Part shown: in pieces, positions 44,681 to 53,552 of the stretch
How the letters are laid out: every line of letters starts with the position of its first letter
Position numbering within the stretch: position 1 is the first letter of the stretch
DNA from: Fimbriimonadales bacterium
GTDB taxonomy: Bacteria > Armatimonadota > Fimbriimonadia > Fimbriimonadales > GBS-DC
Length of the DNA: 64,000 nt
Direction of reading: 5' to 3'
Assembly: GCA_025998675.1 (NCBI GenBank)
Contig: AP024673.1
Span: forward strand, 895,221-959,220
Made by a program: the position numbers and the translations under genes
The notes under the pieces: generated by a model
Database searches by the model: none
Told to the model about the DNA's origin: nothing
The model's input: only the letters and a program-made list of their open reading frames with translations

Positions 44681-46054
44681 CTACGCGAGTTCGATTTCCT
44701 CGTCCAGCTCCGCCAGATCCATGAAGTAGCGCGGCGCGTCGCCCTTGAGCTTGCTCGCCAGCAGCTTCTGCAGCGACAGGCGCAGGTCGCTTGGCTTAAT
44801 CTCGCGCAGCACGACCTCGAAAAAGCCCATCACAATCAGCGCTTCGGCGGCGGCGGGGTCAATCCCGCGCGAGCGCAGGTAGAACACCTCGTCGGGCTGG
44901 ATGGGTCCAATCGTTGCGCCGTGCGTGCAGCGCACCTCGTTCGCGCCAATCTCCAGATTCGGGATGCTGTACGCCTGCGCCGTGTCGCTCAGCAGCAGGT
45001 TGCGGTTCGCCTGATAGGCGTCGGTGTGCTGCGCCTTCGGATGCACCCGTATCATGCCCGAAAAGACGGAGACTGCCTCGTCGTACAGTGCGCCTTTGTA
45101 GAGGAGGTCGCTCATCGTGTTGCCGACGCGGTGGTCCTGCAGCGTGCGGAAATCGAGGTGCTGCTTGCCGTCGCCGAAGAACAGCCCCAGCGGGCGCGCC
45201 TCTGCGCCGGGCTCGACCATCCAGTGCTGCAGCACCGTGCGTCCCAGCTGCGCCCCCAGCCCGACATTCAGCGACAACGCGCGGCTATCGCGGCGCTGTT
45301 CGTAGTCGACGCTGCTGATGAAGATGCTCTCGCGTCCCATGCGCTGCACAATCGCGTGGCGCAGGTCGCTATTGGGCTGGTTGAACACCTCGACCGCGCC
45401 CAGCGCGAACACCGGGGCGTCCTCAGGCGAGAAAAACGACTGCACGATATTCGCCGCGCTGCCCTGCTCGCAGACAATCACCGTGTGCGGCAGGTGCACG
45501 CCCGGCGTCTCGAACCAGTGGATGATTTCGATGACGCCCTCGACCTGAACATCCTTCGGGAGGTAGATATACAGCCCGCCGTCCCATGCCGCCGTGTGCA
45601 GCAAGGTGAGTTTATCGCCCGGAATAGGCTCCAGCCGTCCCAGATGGTTTTCCAGCAGTTCGGGGTTGTTCTGCAGGGTTTCGTACAGATCGCGCACCTG
45701 CACGCCCTGCGCGCGCAGTGCGTCGGGAATGTGCGCCTCGAAGCCGAACCCGACGCGATGATAGACCTGAATCGTGGGCTGCTCGGTCAGGAACGGCGGC
45801 ATGTGCGTCGGCGCGTCGCCTGTGGGGGCGTCCTGCCAGCCGACCGCCATGTAATCTTCCAGATGGAGGGTGGTGATGTCCGTGTAGCGCCAGTCTTCCT
45901 GTTTCGGGCTGGGCATCGGCAGGCTCAGAAACCGCTCCCATGCCTCCAGTCGGCGCTGAAGATGCCATTCTGGCTCGCCGCGCATGCGCGCGACCTGCTC
46001 AATTCGCTCTCGACTCAAACCCTGCGGGACATCCTTGAGAACCTCTTGCGTCAT
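44681..46054 (-). CDS. sufD: Fe-S cluster assembly protein SufD
   Basis: A 457-residue SufB/SufD family protein, part of the SufBCD scaffold for iron-sulfur cluster assembly. The N-terminal helical part includes LPMPSPKQEDWRYTDITTLHLEDY. The beta-helix core includes LPHTVIVCEQGSAANIVQSFFS and HLDFRTLQDHRVGNTMSDLLYKGALYDEAVSVFSGMIRVHPKAQHTDAYQANRNLLLS. The C-terminal GATIGPIQPDEVFYLRSRGIDPAAAEALIVMGFFEVV is diagnostic. AGGAGG before the ATG. sufB and sufC are not adjacent in the window. Confidence 0.93.
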   Translation of the reverse strand: MTQEVLKDVPQGLSRERIEQVARMRGEPEWHLQRRLEAWERFLSLPMPSPKQEDWRYTDITTLHLEDYMAVGWQDAPTGDAPTHMPPFLTEQPTIQVYHRVGFGFEAHIPDALRAQGVQVRDLYETLQNNPELLENHLGRLEPIPGDKLTLLHTAAWDGGLYIYLPKDVQVEGVIEIIHWFETPGVHLPHTVIVCEQGSAANIVQSFFSPEDAPVFALGAVEVFNQPNSDLRHAIVQRMGRESIFISSVDYEQRRDSRALSLNVGLGAQLGRTVLQHWMVEPGAEARPLGLFFGDGKQHLDFRTLQDHRVGNTMSDLLYKGALYDEAVSVFSGMIRVHPKAQHTDAYQANRNLLLSDTAQAYSIPNLEIGANEVRCTHGATIGPIQPDEVFYLRSRGIDPAAAEALIVMGFFEVVLREIKPSDLRLSLQKLLASKLKGDAPRYFMDLAELDEEIELA

Positions 46055-46070
46055 TCGATAGCCTCCTGAT

Positions 46071-46087
46071 ATTTAGCGTGGCTAAAT
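46071..46087. promoter_or_regulatory. Palindrome in the sufD promoter region
   Basis: ATTTAGC-GTG-GCTAAAT, a perfect 7-3-7 inverted repeat 17 bases before the sufD start; CATAAT on the minus strand overlaps its upstream edge. Candidate operator for an iron or Fe-S regulator; which one cannot be told. Confidence 0.5.
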
Positions 46088-46167
46088 TATGGCACATCGG
46101 GCGCTCCCATGTCAAGCCTTGCCCGCTCTGTGCAGGAAATCTCCCGCCCGTACCGAATCGGCAGCCT

Positions 46168-49100
46168 ATGTTAAGGCGAGCCTTATCATTCGGAGTAGCG
46201 TTCCTTCTTGGCGTTAGTGTGTATGCGTTTGCTGACTCGTCGGGCGTAAGCGCCGAGCTGTTCAAAAACCTGCGCCCGCGCAATATCGGACCCGCCAACA
46301 TGGGCGGTCGCGTCACGGACATCGAGGGCATCCCCGGCAATCCCAGCACCGTCTATGTGGCGACGGGCACAGGCGGACTGTGGAAGACCACCAACTGGGG
46401 CATCCGCTGGACGCCGCTGTTCGACGAGCAGGAGACGACCTCCATCGGCGACATTGCGCTCGACCCGCAGAACCCCGACATCGTCTGGGTGGGCACAGGC
46501 GAGGCGAACACGCGCAACAGCATCTCCATCGGCTGCGGTATCTACAAATCCGTAGATGGGGGCAAAACATGGCAGTATCTGGGGTTGCGTGAGACGCGCC
46601 AGATTAGCCGTATTATTGTCCACCCGCGCGACTCGAACACGGTGTGGGTCGCCGCCATCGGCTCCCCCTTCGGACCGAACCCCGAACGCGGCGTGTTTAT
46701 GACCACCGACGGCGGCAAGACTTGGGAGAAGGTGCTTTACATCGATGAGCATCACGGCGCGTCCGACCTCGATATTGATCCTGTGAACCCGAACATCCTG
46801 TACGCGGGCATGTGGCGCTTCGAGCGCAAGCCCTGGACGCACACCAGCGGCAGCGAGCAGGGCGGCGTGTTCCGCTCCACAGACGGCGGGCGCACATGGC
46901 AGAAAATCACGAGCGGACTGCCCCGCCTGATGGGGCGTATCGGCGTTAAAGTCGCCCCCAGCAACCCGAACATCGTCTATGTGATTGCCGAGTCGAACGA
47001 TGGCACGCTGTTCCGCTCGACCGATCGGGGCGAGACCTTCCAGCGCGTCAGCACGGAGACGAACATCGTCTCGCGCGGGTTCTACTATACCGACCTGCGC
47101 GTGTGCCCCAGCGACCCGAACCGCCTCTACTTCCTGGCGACCCAGTTGCGCGGCTCCATCGACGGCGGGCGCACCTCCTATCAGATGGCGGCGACCGTGC
47201 ATGTGGACCATCACGCGCTCTGGATAGACCCGCAGAATCCCAACATCCTCTGGAACGGCAACGACGGCGGGCTGGCGTTCTCGCTGAATCGCGGCGAGGA
47301 CTGGGATGTGGTCGCTAACATCCCGCTGGCGCAATTTTATCAGATTCACTGCAGCATGGAGGCGCCCTTCTATCAGGTGGCGGGCGGGCTGCAGGACAAC
47401 GGCAGCTGGATGGGCTGGGCGCGCAATAAAGAGGGCGGCATCGTCAACGAACACTGGCGCATGGTTAGTTTCGGCGACGGATTCTACTGTCTCATCCACC
47501 CGCGCGACCCGAACATGGTCATCAGCGAGTCACAGGGGGGCAACATCGTGCGCACGAATCTGGCGACAGGCGTGCAGGAGAACATCAGCCCGCAGGCGCG
47601 CCGCAGCGACGGCGGTCCCGCCAGCGAACTCAAGTACCGCTTCAACTGGAACACGCCCATCGTCCCCTCGCCCCACAACCCTGACACGGTCTATGTCGGC
47701 GGGAATGTGGTGTTCAAGTCCACCGACTTCGGCACGACCTGGGCCGTCATCAGCCCCGACCTGACCACCAACGACCCCGAAAAGCAGAAAGATGCGGGCG
47801 GACCCATCTGGGTGGAGAACACCACCGCCGAGTACCACTGTACGATTATCAGCCTTGCGGAGTCGCCCCTGCAGCGCGGACTGCTGTGGGTGGGCACGGA
47901 CGACGGACGCCTGTGGAAAAGCCCCGACGACGGCAAAAGCTGGATCGAGCTGACCCAGCGCGTGCCGAACCTGCCTGCCAACTCGCCCGTGTCGCATGTC
48001 GAGCCGTCGCGCCACGACCCGAACACGGCGTATGTCGCCTTCGACCGCCACCTGCTGAACGACTTCAAGCCCTACCTCTACAAGACGACCGACGGCGGCA
48101 ACACATGGCAACCCCTGACCAACGGACTGCCCGATGAAGCGTATGTGTTCGGGATGTGCGAGGACCCACGCAATCGGAACCTGCTGTACGCGGGCACGGA
48201 ACGCGGGCTGTTTGTGTCGTTCGACGGCGGGCAGAACTGGCAGCGCATGCCCAACCTGCCGCCCGTGCCCGTTCACGACATTATGGTCCATCCCCTGATG
48301 AACGACCTGGTCGTCGGCACGCATGGGCGCAGCGTCTATGTGCTGGACGACATCACGCCGTTGCAGGAAGCCTCGCCTGAAGTGCTGGACAAGCCCGCGC
48401 ACCTGTTCACCCCGCCTGTCGCGTGGCGGCACTCCAGCCGCATGACGCGCTACGGACGCGGCGACCGCCCGATTGTGTCGCCGAACCCGCCCTACGGCGC
48501 GATGATTACCTTCCATCTCAAGGAGCGCCCGAAAGAGGGGCGTGTGCGCCTCCAGATCCTCGACTCGCAGGGCAACCTGCTGCGCGAGCTGACGCGCGTG
48601 CCCCAGACGCCCGGCGTGCATCGCGTGGTGTGGGACCTGCGCACGCGCGGCGAGGCGACAGAGACCGACGAGGAGAGCCAGACGCCCCAGCCCAACACGG
48701 GACCGCTGGGACCGCAGGTGCTGCCCGGAACCTATCGCGTCAAGCTCATCGCGGGCGACTTCGAGATGGAGCAACCGCTGACGGTGAAGGTGGAGCCTGC
48801 GCTGGAGCCGTACCTGACGGGCATGAAGGCGGGCTACCAGTTCGCGCTGGAGACGCTGGGGATGATCCGCCAGCTGAACCGCGCGATGACCGTGTTGAAC
48901 AGCGTCGAGGCGCAGCTGAACAACCTGCGTCAGGTCGCCCGCCAGCAGAACCTCAGGATGCCCGAAGACCTCGACAAGGCGATTGGCGAGCACCTGAAGC
49001 AGATTGGCGAGCTGAAGGCGCAGGTAGACAACCCGAACACGGGGCTGGCGTATGCGCGCAGCGCGCGCCTGCGCGGCAGGCTGAACGCCGTCTACGGACA

Positions 49101-49275
49101 GATGGGCAGCAACACGGGTCCCACCCTCGCGCAGGTCGCCTACTTCAACGAGGTCAAGGCGGAGTTCGAGCAGGTGTACGGCTCGATTCGCGCCTACCTC
49201 ACCACAACTGCCCCGCAGCTCAGCGAGCAGCTCAAATCCAGCGGTATGCCCGCGCTGCTCATTGGGGAGCTGTGA
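46168..49275 (+). CDS. Secreted BNR/VPS10-type propeller protein
   Basis: A 1,035-residue exported protein with a signal peptide (MLRRALSFGVAFLLGVSVYAFA). Sortilin/BNR-like propeller repeats follow, with Asp-box style turns (GIYKSVDGGKTWQYLGL, GVFMTTDGGKTWEKVLY, GVFRSTDGGRTWQKIT, YKTTDGGNTWQPLTNGLP). Around 780-840 lies an Ig-like FlgD-type domain (RLQILDSQGNLLRELTRVPQTPGVHRVVWDLR). A helical end region of about 170 residues completes it. Similar proteins are often annotated as glycosyl hydrolases, but no catalytic residues can be assigned. A strong terminator follows. Confidence 0.85.
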   Translation: MLRRALSFGVAFLLGVSVYAFADSSGVSAELFKNLRPRNIGPANMGGRVTDIEGIPGNPSTVYVATGTGGLWKTTNWGIRWTPLFDEQETTSIGDIALDPQNPDIVWVGTGEANTRNSISIGCGIYKSVDGGKTWQYLGLRETRQISRIIVHPRDSNTVWVAAIGSPFGPNPERGVFMTTDGGKTWEKVLYIDEHHGASDLDIDPVNPNILYAGMWRFERKPWTHTSGSEQGGVFRSTDGGRTWQKITSGLPRLMGRIGVKVAPSNPNIVYVIAESNDGTLFRSTDRGETFQRVSTETNIVSRGFYYTDLRVCPSDPNRLYFLATQLRGSIDGGRTSYQMAATVHVDHHALWIDPQNPNILWNGNDGGLAFSLNRGEDWDVVANIPLAQFYQIHCSMEAPFYQVAGGLQDNGSWMGWARNKEGGIVNEHWRMVSFGDGFYCLIHPRDPNMVISESQGGNIVRTNLATGVQENISPQARRSDGGPASELKYRFNWNTPIVPSPHNPDTVYVGGNVVFKSTDFGTTWAVISPDLTTNDPEKQKDAGGPIWVENTTAEYHCTIISLAESPLQRGLLWVGTDDGRLWKSPDDGKSWIELTQRVPNLPANSPVSHVEPSRHDPNTAYVAFDRHLLNDFKPYLYKTTDGGNTWQPLTNGLPDEAYVFGMCEDPRNRNLLYAGTERGLFVSFDGGQNWQRMPNLPPVPVHDIMVHPLMNDLVVGTHGRSVYVLDDITPLQEASPEVLDKPAHLFTPPVAWRHSSRMTRYGRGDRPIVSPNPPYGAMITFHLKERPKEGRVRLQILDSQGNLLRELTRVPQTPGVHRVVWDLRTRGEATETDEESQTPQPNTGPLGPQVLPGTYRVKLIAGDFEMEQPLTVKVEPALEPYLTGMKAGYQFALETLGMIRQLNRAMTVLNSVEAQLNNLRQVARQQNLRMPEDLDKAIGEHLKQIGELKAQVDNPNTGLAYARSARLRGRLNAVYGQMGSNTGPTLAQVAYFNEVKAEFEQVYGSIRAYLTTTAPQLSEQLKSSGMPALLIGEL

Positions 49276-49307
49276 GCCGCTGGGGCACGCAATACACTGC
49301 ATGAGCG

Positions 49308-49338
49308 GTCAGGGCGCGCAAACCGCGCCCTGACTTTT
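49308..49338 (+). terminator. Intrinsic terminator after the BNR protein gene
   Basis: Perfect 11-bp stem GTCAGGGCGCG / CGCGCCCTGAC with a 5-base loop followed by TTTT. Confidence 0.88.
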
Positions 49339-49350
49339 GCGCATCAGGGG

Positions 49351-49356
49351 TAAAAT
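49351..49356 (+). promoter_or_regulatory. -10-like hexamer of the UPF0175 gene
   Basis: TAAAAT 9 bases before ATG 49366, no ribosome site; probable near-leaderless transcript of the toxin-antitoxin pair. Confidence 0.4.
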
Positions 49357-49365
49357 CGTATCACG

Positions 49366-49692
49366 ATGGCAGCAGCACGGTGGCTATTGGACGAAATAGC
49401 GAAGTTGTGGGAGATTCAGCCCGAGCGAGTCTCGGACGCACTCTCTCGCGCGCTGGAAGCAGACCCTGAACTACGCTGGGCAGTTGTAGTAGGCGCTTAT
49501 CTGAACGAACAAATCAGCCTCTCGAAGGCGGCAGAGCTATTGGGGGAGAATCGCTGGACACTCCAGGCGGAATTCCAGCGGCGCGGTATCCCTCTCCGTC
49601 TGGGAGCCTCAAGTTTTGAGGAACTGCAGGCTGAAGTCGAAAGCTTAGTGACTCATGCGGGCGACCATCCAGAAAACTCCGAATGTCCGTAA
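49366..49692 (+). CDS. UPF0175-family putative antitoxin
   Basis: A 108-residue protein of the UPF0175 type. The helix-turn-helix-like core is VVVGAYLNEQISLSKAAELLGENRWTLQAEFQRRGIPLRLG, as in small DNA-binding antitoxins that pair with DUF3368 PIN proteins. It sits directly before the PIN gene on the same strand. It would repress its own promoter and neutralise the toxin; both roles are inferred from family and context. Confidence 0.75.
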   Translation: MAAARWLLDEIAKLWEIQPERVSDALSRALEADPELRWAVVVGAYLNEQISLSKAAELLGENRWTLQAEFQRRGIPLRLGASSFEELQAEVESLVTHAGDHPENSECP

Positions 49693-49749
49693 GCGCGTGT
49701 GTGTGTTGTCTCGAATAATTCCCAACCCGATCGCTGTATATCGGACACC

Positions 49750-50238
49750 ATGAGAAACCGCTCATCATACATGTTGTTAGACACAACCGTGATTAATAAC
49801 TTCTTACAAGCAGTCCGTGTGGATCTCTTACAACAGATTCAAGTCCATATGTGCGCCTGCCCTGCAGTACTGGAGGAAATCCAGGTCGGTATACATGGCG
49901 GCAAAGTCCCTCAAGGACCACTAGATTGGTTGTCGGTTGTGAATCTCAGTGCGGACGAGAATGCCTACGCAATCAGACTGCGCAATCGCTTGGGCAAGGG
50001 CGAGTCTGAATCCATCGCTGTCGCACTTATGCGCCGCTGGCAGTTGGCAACCGACGACCGTGATGCACGGCTCATTGCGAGACAGCTTCAGATAAGCACG
50101 ACGGGTACCATAGGAATTCTCGCTCTCTGCACTCGCAATCATATTGTAAACTTGGAGCAGGCGAACGAAATATTAATGCGCATGGTGTCAGCTGGATATT
50201 ACGCGCCTGTGAGTCGTTTGGGCGACTTTGTGCGCTGA
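49750..50238 (+). CDS. PIN-domain (VapC/DUF3368-like) putative toxin
   Basis: About 162 residues. The PIN-domain acids are Asp in MLLDTTVINNFLQ, Glu in ACPAVLEEI, Glu in LGKGESESIAVAL and the Asp pair in LATDDRDARLIA. ISTTGTIGILAL is typical of the DUF3368 subgroup. The enzyme would be a Mg-dependent RNase. Start uncertain: ATG 49750 or 49771 (the latter gives MLLDTTV, a usual PIN start), or GTG 49699. Noticeably more A+T than its neighbours, consistent with transfer. It converges on the RND gene across a terminator. Confidence 0.78.
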   Translation: MRNRSSYMLLDTTVINNFLQAVRVDLLQQIQVHMCACPAVLEEIQVGIHGGKVPQGPLDWLSVVNLSADENAYAIRLRNRLGKGESESIAVALMRRWQLATDDRDARLIARQLQISTTGTIGILALCTRNHIVNLEQANEILMRMVSAGYYAPVSRLGDFVR

Positions 50239-50257
50239 TGTCCCCAACACGAGCAAA

Positions 50258-50280
50258 GGGCGACCCTGCGCGGGTCGCCC
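50258..50280. terminator. Bidirectional hairpin between PIN and RND genes
   Basis: Perfect 9-bp stem GGGCGACCC / GGGTCGCCC, 5-base loop, in the 50-base gap between convergent genes; no T tract. Confidence 0.6.
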
Positions 50281-50288
50281 CCATGTTC

Positions 50289-53200
50289 TCAGCGCGGGAC
50301 GACCTCTTCCTCGTCGCGTTCGGCAGGCTCGACAGCCGCCGCCTGATCCACAGGAACCGCGCCGCGCCGCCAGATGAGCTTGCCCAGCCAGCGCGTGAAG
50401 TCGTCCATCACCGTGTAGGTACACGGGATGACCAGCAGGGTCAACAGCGTGCTGACGGTCAATCCGCCAATCAGCACGATGCCCAGCGGCGCACGGAATT
50501 CGGAGCCGCGCCCGACCGCCAGCGCAATCGGCACCATCGCCAGCACCAGCGACAGGGTTGTCATCAGAATCGGGCGCAGGCGCGTCTCGCCCGCCTCCAG
50601 CAACGCCTCGTCGCGCGGCAAGCCCCGTTGGCGCAGGGTGTTGGCATAGTCCACCAGCAGGATGGCGTTCTTGCCCACGATGCCCACCAGCGCGATGATG
50701 CCAATCATCGAGATGATATTCAGCTCGGAGCGGAACACAATCAGCCCCAGCAGCGCGCCCACCAGCGCCTGCGGCTGGCTGAACATGATGATGAACGGGT
50801 AGAGCCAGTTCTCGAACAGCGCGACCATCAGTAGGTAGACGAGGATGAGCGCGAGCAGCAGCGCCTGCGCCATGTAGACGCCCTCGCGCGCCATCACCTC
50901 GTTCTCGCCAAACCACACGGCGCGCACGCCCGGCGGGATCGCGTTCGCCTCCGCCAGCTTCGCGTCGATGACCTGTCGCATGTTACCCGGCGTATAGCCC
51001 GGCAGCAGGTTCGCCGTGACGGTGACGCGCCGCTGGCGGTCGGTGCGCTCGATCTTGGTCGGTCCGTCGCCCAGCGCGACGGTCGCCACATCGCGCAGGT
51101 AGACGGGCGCGCCCTGCACATAGCCCACCACAAGGTCGTTCAGGTCGCTCTGTCGCTGGCGCTGGTCTTCGCGCACGCGCACGCGAATGTCGTACTCCTG
51201 TCCGCCCTCGCGGTACTTCGCGCTCGTGTCGCCCTCGTAAGCGGTGCGCAACGCGGCGGCTATCTCCGCGAGGCTCAGTCCCAGCGAGGTCGCCTTCTCG
51301 CGATCGACGCGCACCTGCAACTCCGGCTTGCCCGACGACCACGACAGGTCGGGGTCTTTGATGCCCGGAATCTGCGCAATCAGATTGCGCACATTGGTCG
51401 CGGTTGCCAGCAGCGTTTCGGTGTCCTTGCCGACCAGCGCAATCTGGATGGGCGCGCCGAAGCCCCCGCCGCGAAAGCCCGACACGGCGTTCATGGTGAT
51501 TTGCGCGCCCGGAATTTCGCCCACCTTCTCGCGTAGCTCGGCGACAACCTCGATGTCGCGGCGCGTGCGCAGCTGCTCGTCGTGTTTGACCCAGAACATC
51601 AGGCTGTCGAGCAGCGCCTTCTTCTCATGCAGGGTGATTTGCAGCCCTGCGAAGCGCGGTCCTGCATCGCCTGCGCCCAAAAAGCCCGCCGACAGCCGCC
51701 CCAGCCGCGTCGAGACATACTTCACTTCGGGAATCGACAGCGCGGCTTGCTCGATGCGTTGCGCCACGCGGTCGGTCTGCTCCAGCGAGGCGTCGGGCGG
51801 CATCTCGATGGTCACGGTAATCAGCCCCTGATCCTGCGAGGGCGCGAAGCGGAACGGCAGCAGCGGGCTGCCGCTGATGGCGGAGCCAATCACCAGCACA
51901 AACACGGCGACCAGCGCGCCGTTCGCCGTCAAAATCACCAGCCAGCGATGGCGCAGCGACCACGCCAGCGTGCGCCGATAGCCGCGCTTGAGCGCGTTCA
52001 GGCGATTGTCGAACCATCGGAAAAAGCCGCGCGGCTCCTCCACCGCCTCGCCCCGACGATAGAGCCGACTCGCCAGCATCGGCGTGAGCGTGAACGACAC
52101 AATCAGCGAGAACAGCACCGTCACGGCGACGGTCAACCCGAACGAGCGGAAGAACTGTCCCGTGACGCCGCCCATGAAGGCAATCGGCAGGAACACCACC
52201 ACATCGACGAAGGTGATGGTAATCGCCGCCAGCCCGATTTCGGTGCGTCCGTTGTACGCCGCTTCCATCGGCTCCTCGCCCATCGACAGGTGACGGTAGA
52301 TGTTCTCAATCACCACAATCGCGTCGTCCACCAGCACGCCCACCGCCAGTGAGAGCGCGAGCATGGTCATGAAGTTGATGGTGAAGCCGAAGAAATACAT
52401 CGCGATGAACGCCGCGAAGAAACAGGTCGGAATCGCCAGCGAGACAATCAGCGCGCCGCGGATGTTATACAGAAACAGGTAGATAATCACCACCACGAGG
52501 AAAATCGCGATGCCGAGCGCGAGGCGCAGGTCCGCAAGGCTCTCCTTGACAGCGTCCGCCTCATCCTGCGTGACGGTGAACTTCAGGTCGGGGTACTCGC
52601 TCTGAATGCGGGCAATCTGCTGGCGCACGCCCTCCGAGACCTCAATCGCGTTGCCGTCGCTGGTCTTCTGGATGACCAGCGTGACATCCTCTTTGCCGTT
52701 GACGCGGGTGACCTCCGTGCGTTCGACCACGCCGTCGCGCACTGTCGCGACATCCTTGAGGCGAATCACGCTGCCGCGCGCCATCGGGTTGCGGTTATTC
52801 GGCAGGAAAATCTCCAGTTCGCGCAGTTCCTCAATCGAGGCGAACTCGCCCAGCAGGCGCACATTGTAGTCGCGTTCGCCCTCGGTGATGCGTCCCGCAG
52901 GCACATTCAGGTTCGCGCCCTGCAGCGTGCGCACAATCGTGTTGATGGACAACCCGTAGGCGTTCAGCCGCTGCTTATCTACCAGCACCTGAATCTCGCG
53001 CTTCTCGCCGCCCGCCACCGCCACGCCCGCCACCCCAGGCACGCTGGAGAGGCGATCCTTGATGAAGTTATCGGCGAGGTCGCGCAGCTCGTAGGCGGGG
53101 CGATTGCCCGTCAGCGAGAGGTACATCGTCGGCTGCGACTGCGTATCGAGCTTGAGAATGGACGGGCGTTCCGCGCCGTCGGGCAACTGGTTCAGAATCG

Positions 53201-53540
53201 TGTTCAACTTCGCCTGCACATCGAGGTAGGCGTCCGACAGGTTCGTGCCAATGTTATACTCCAGCACGACCTGCGAGAGGCTGAACTGCGAGGTCGAGCT
53301 GATCTGGCGCAGTCCTTCCACGCCCGCCACCGCGTCCTCGATGGGCTTGGTGATGAGCGTCTCTACCTCTTCCGGCGACGCGCCGGGGTACGCCGTGACC
53401 ACCGTAATCACGGGGAAGTCCACCTTCGGCTGCAGCTCGACCTGCATGCGTCCCAGCGCGTAATAGCCCAGCACGAGTATGGCGACCACGAACACCATGA
53501 TGGTGACGGGTCGGTTCAGAGCCAATCGGGTCATCCACAT
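50289..53540 (-). CDS. RND efflux transporter, HAE1-like
   Basis: A 1,083-residue inner-membrane RND pump. The opening WMTRLALNRPVTIMVFVVAILVLGYYAL is typical of the first helix. PVITVVTAYPGASPEEVETLITKPIEDAV and the TM4 proton-relay pair in SLAVGVLVDDAIVVIENI are visible. The second half repeats this layout with GIVGKNAILLVDYANTLRQRG. Such pumps export drugs, solvents or lipids using the proton gradient. GGAGG site 7 bases before the ATG. Last gene of the tetR-tolC-adaptor-RND operon, 12 bases after the adaptor. Confidence 0.95.
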   Translation of the reverse strand: MWMTRLALNRPVTIMVFVVAILVLGYYALGRMQVELQPKVDFPVITVVTAYPGASPEEVETLITKPIEDAVAGVEGLRQISSTSQFSLSQVVLEYNIGTNLSDAYLDVQAKLNTILNQLPDGAERPSILKLDTQSQPTMYLSLTGNRPAYELRDLADNFIKDRLSSVPGVAGVAVAGGEKREIQVLVDKQRLNAYGLSINTIVRTLQGANLNVPAGRITEGERDYNVRLLGEFASIEELRELEIFLPNNRNPMARGSVIRLKDVATVRDGVVERTEVTRVNGKEDVTLVIQKTSDGNAIEVSEGVRQQIARIQSEYPDLKFTVTQDEADAVKESLADLRLALGIAIFLVVVIIYLFLYNIRGALIVSLAIPTCFFAAFIAMYFFGFTINFMTMLALSLAVGVLVDDAIVVIENIYRHLSMGEEPMEAAYNGRTEIGLAAITITFVDVVVFLPIAFMGGVTGQFFRSFGLTVAVTVLFSLIVSFTLTPMLASRLYRRGEAVEEPRGFFRWFDNRLNALKRGYRRTLAWSLRHRWLVILTANGALVAVFVLVIGSAISGSPLLPFRFAPSQDQGLITVTIEMPPDASLEQTDRVAQRIEQAALSIPEVKYVSTRLGRLSAGFLGAGDAGPRFAGLQITLHEKKALLDSLMFWVKHDEQLRTRRDIEVVAELREKVGEIPGAQITMNAVSGFRGGGFGAPIQIALVGKDTETLLATATNVRNLIAQIPGIKDPDLSWSSGKPELQVRVDREKATSLGLSLAEIAAALRTAYEGDTSAKYREGGQEYDIRVRVREDQRQRQSDLNDLVVGYVQGAPVYLRDVATVALGDGPTKIERTDRQRRVTVTANLLPGYTPGNMRQVIDAKLAEANAIPPGVRAVWFGENEVMAREGVYMAQALLLALILVYLLMVALFENWLYPFIIMFSQPQALVGALLGLIVFRSELNIISMIGIIALVGIVGKNAILLVDYANTLRQRGLPRDEALLEAGETRLRPILMTTLSLVLAMVPIALAVGRGSEFRAPLGIVLIGGLTVSTLLTLLVIPCTYTVMDDFTRWLGKLIWRRGAVPVDQAAAVEPAERDEEEVVPR

Positions 53541-53552
53541 AGCGTTGCCTCC

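Noticed and set aside
46168-49275. Calling the BNR protein a sialidase or glycosyl hydrolase.
   Set aside because: Asp-box-like repeats are present, but no arginine triad or other catalytic residues of sialidases can be placed.
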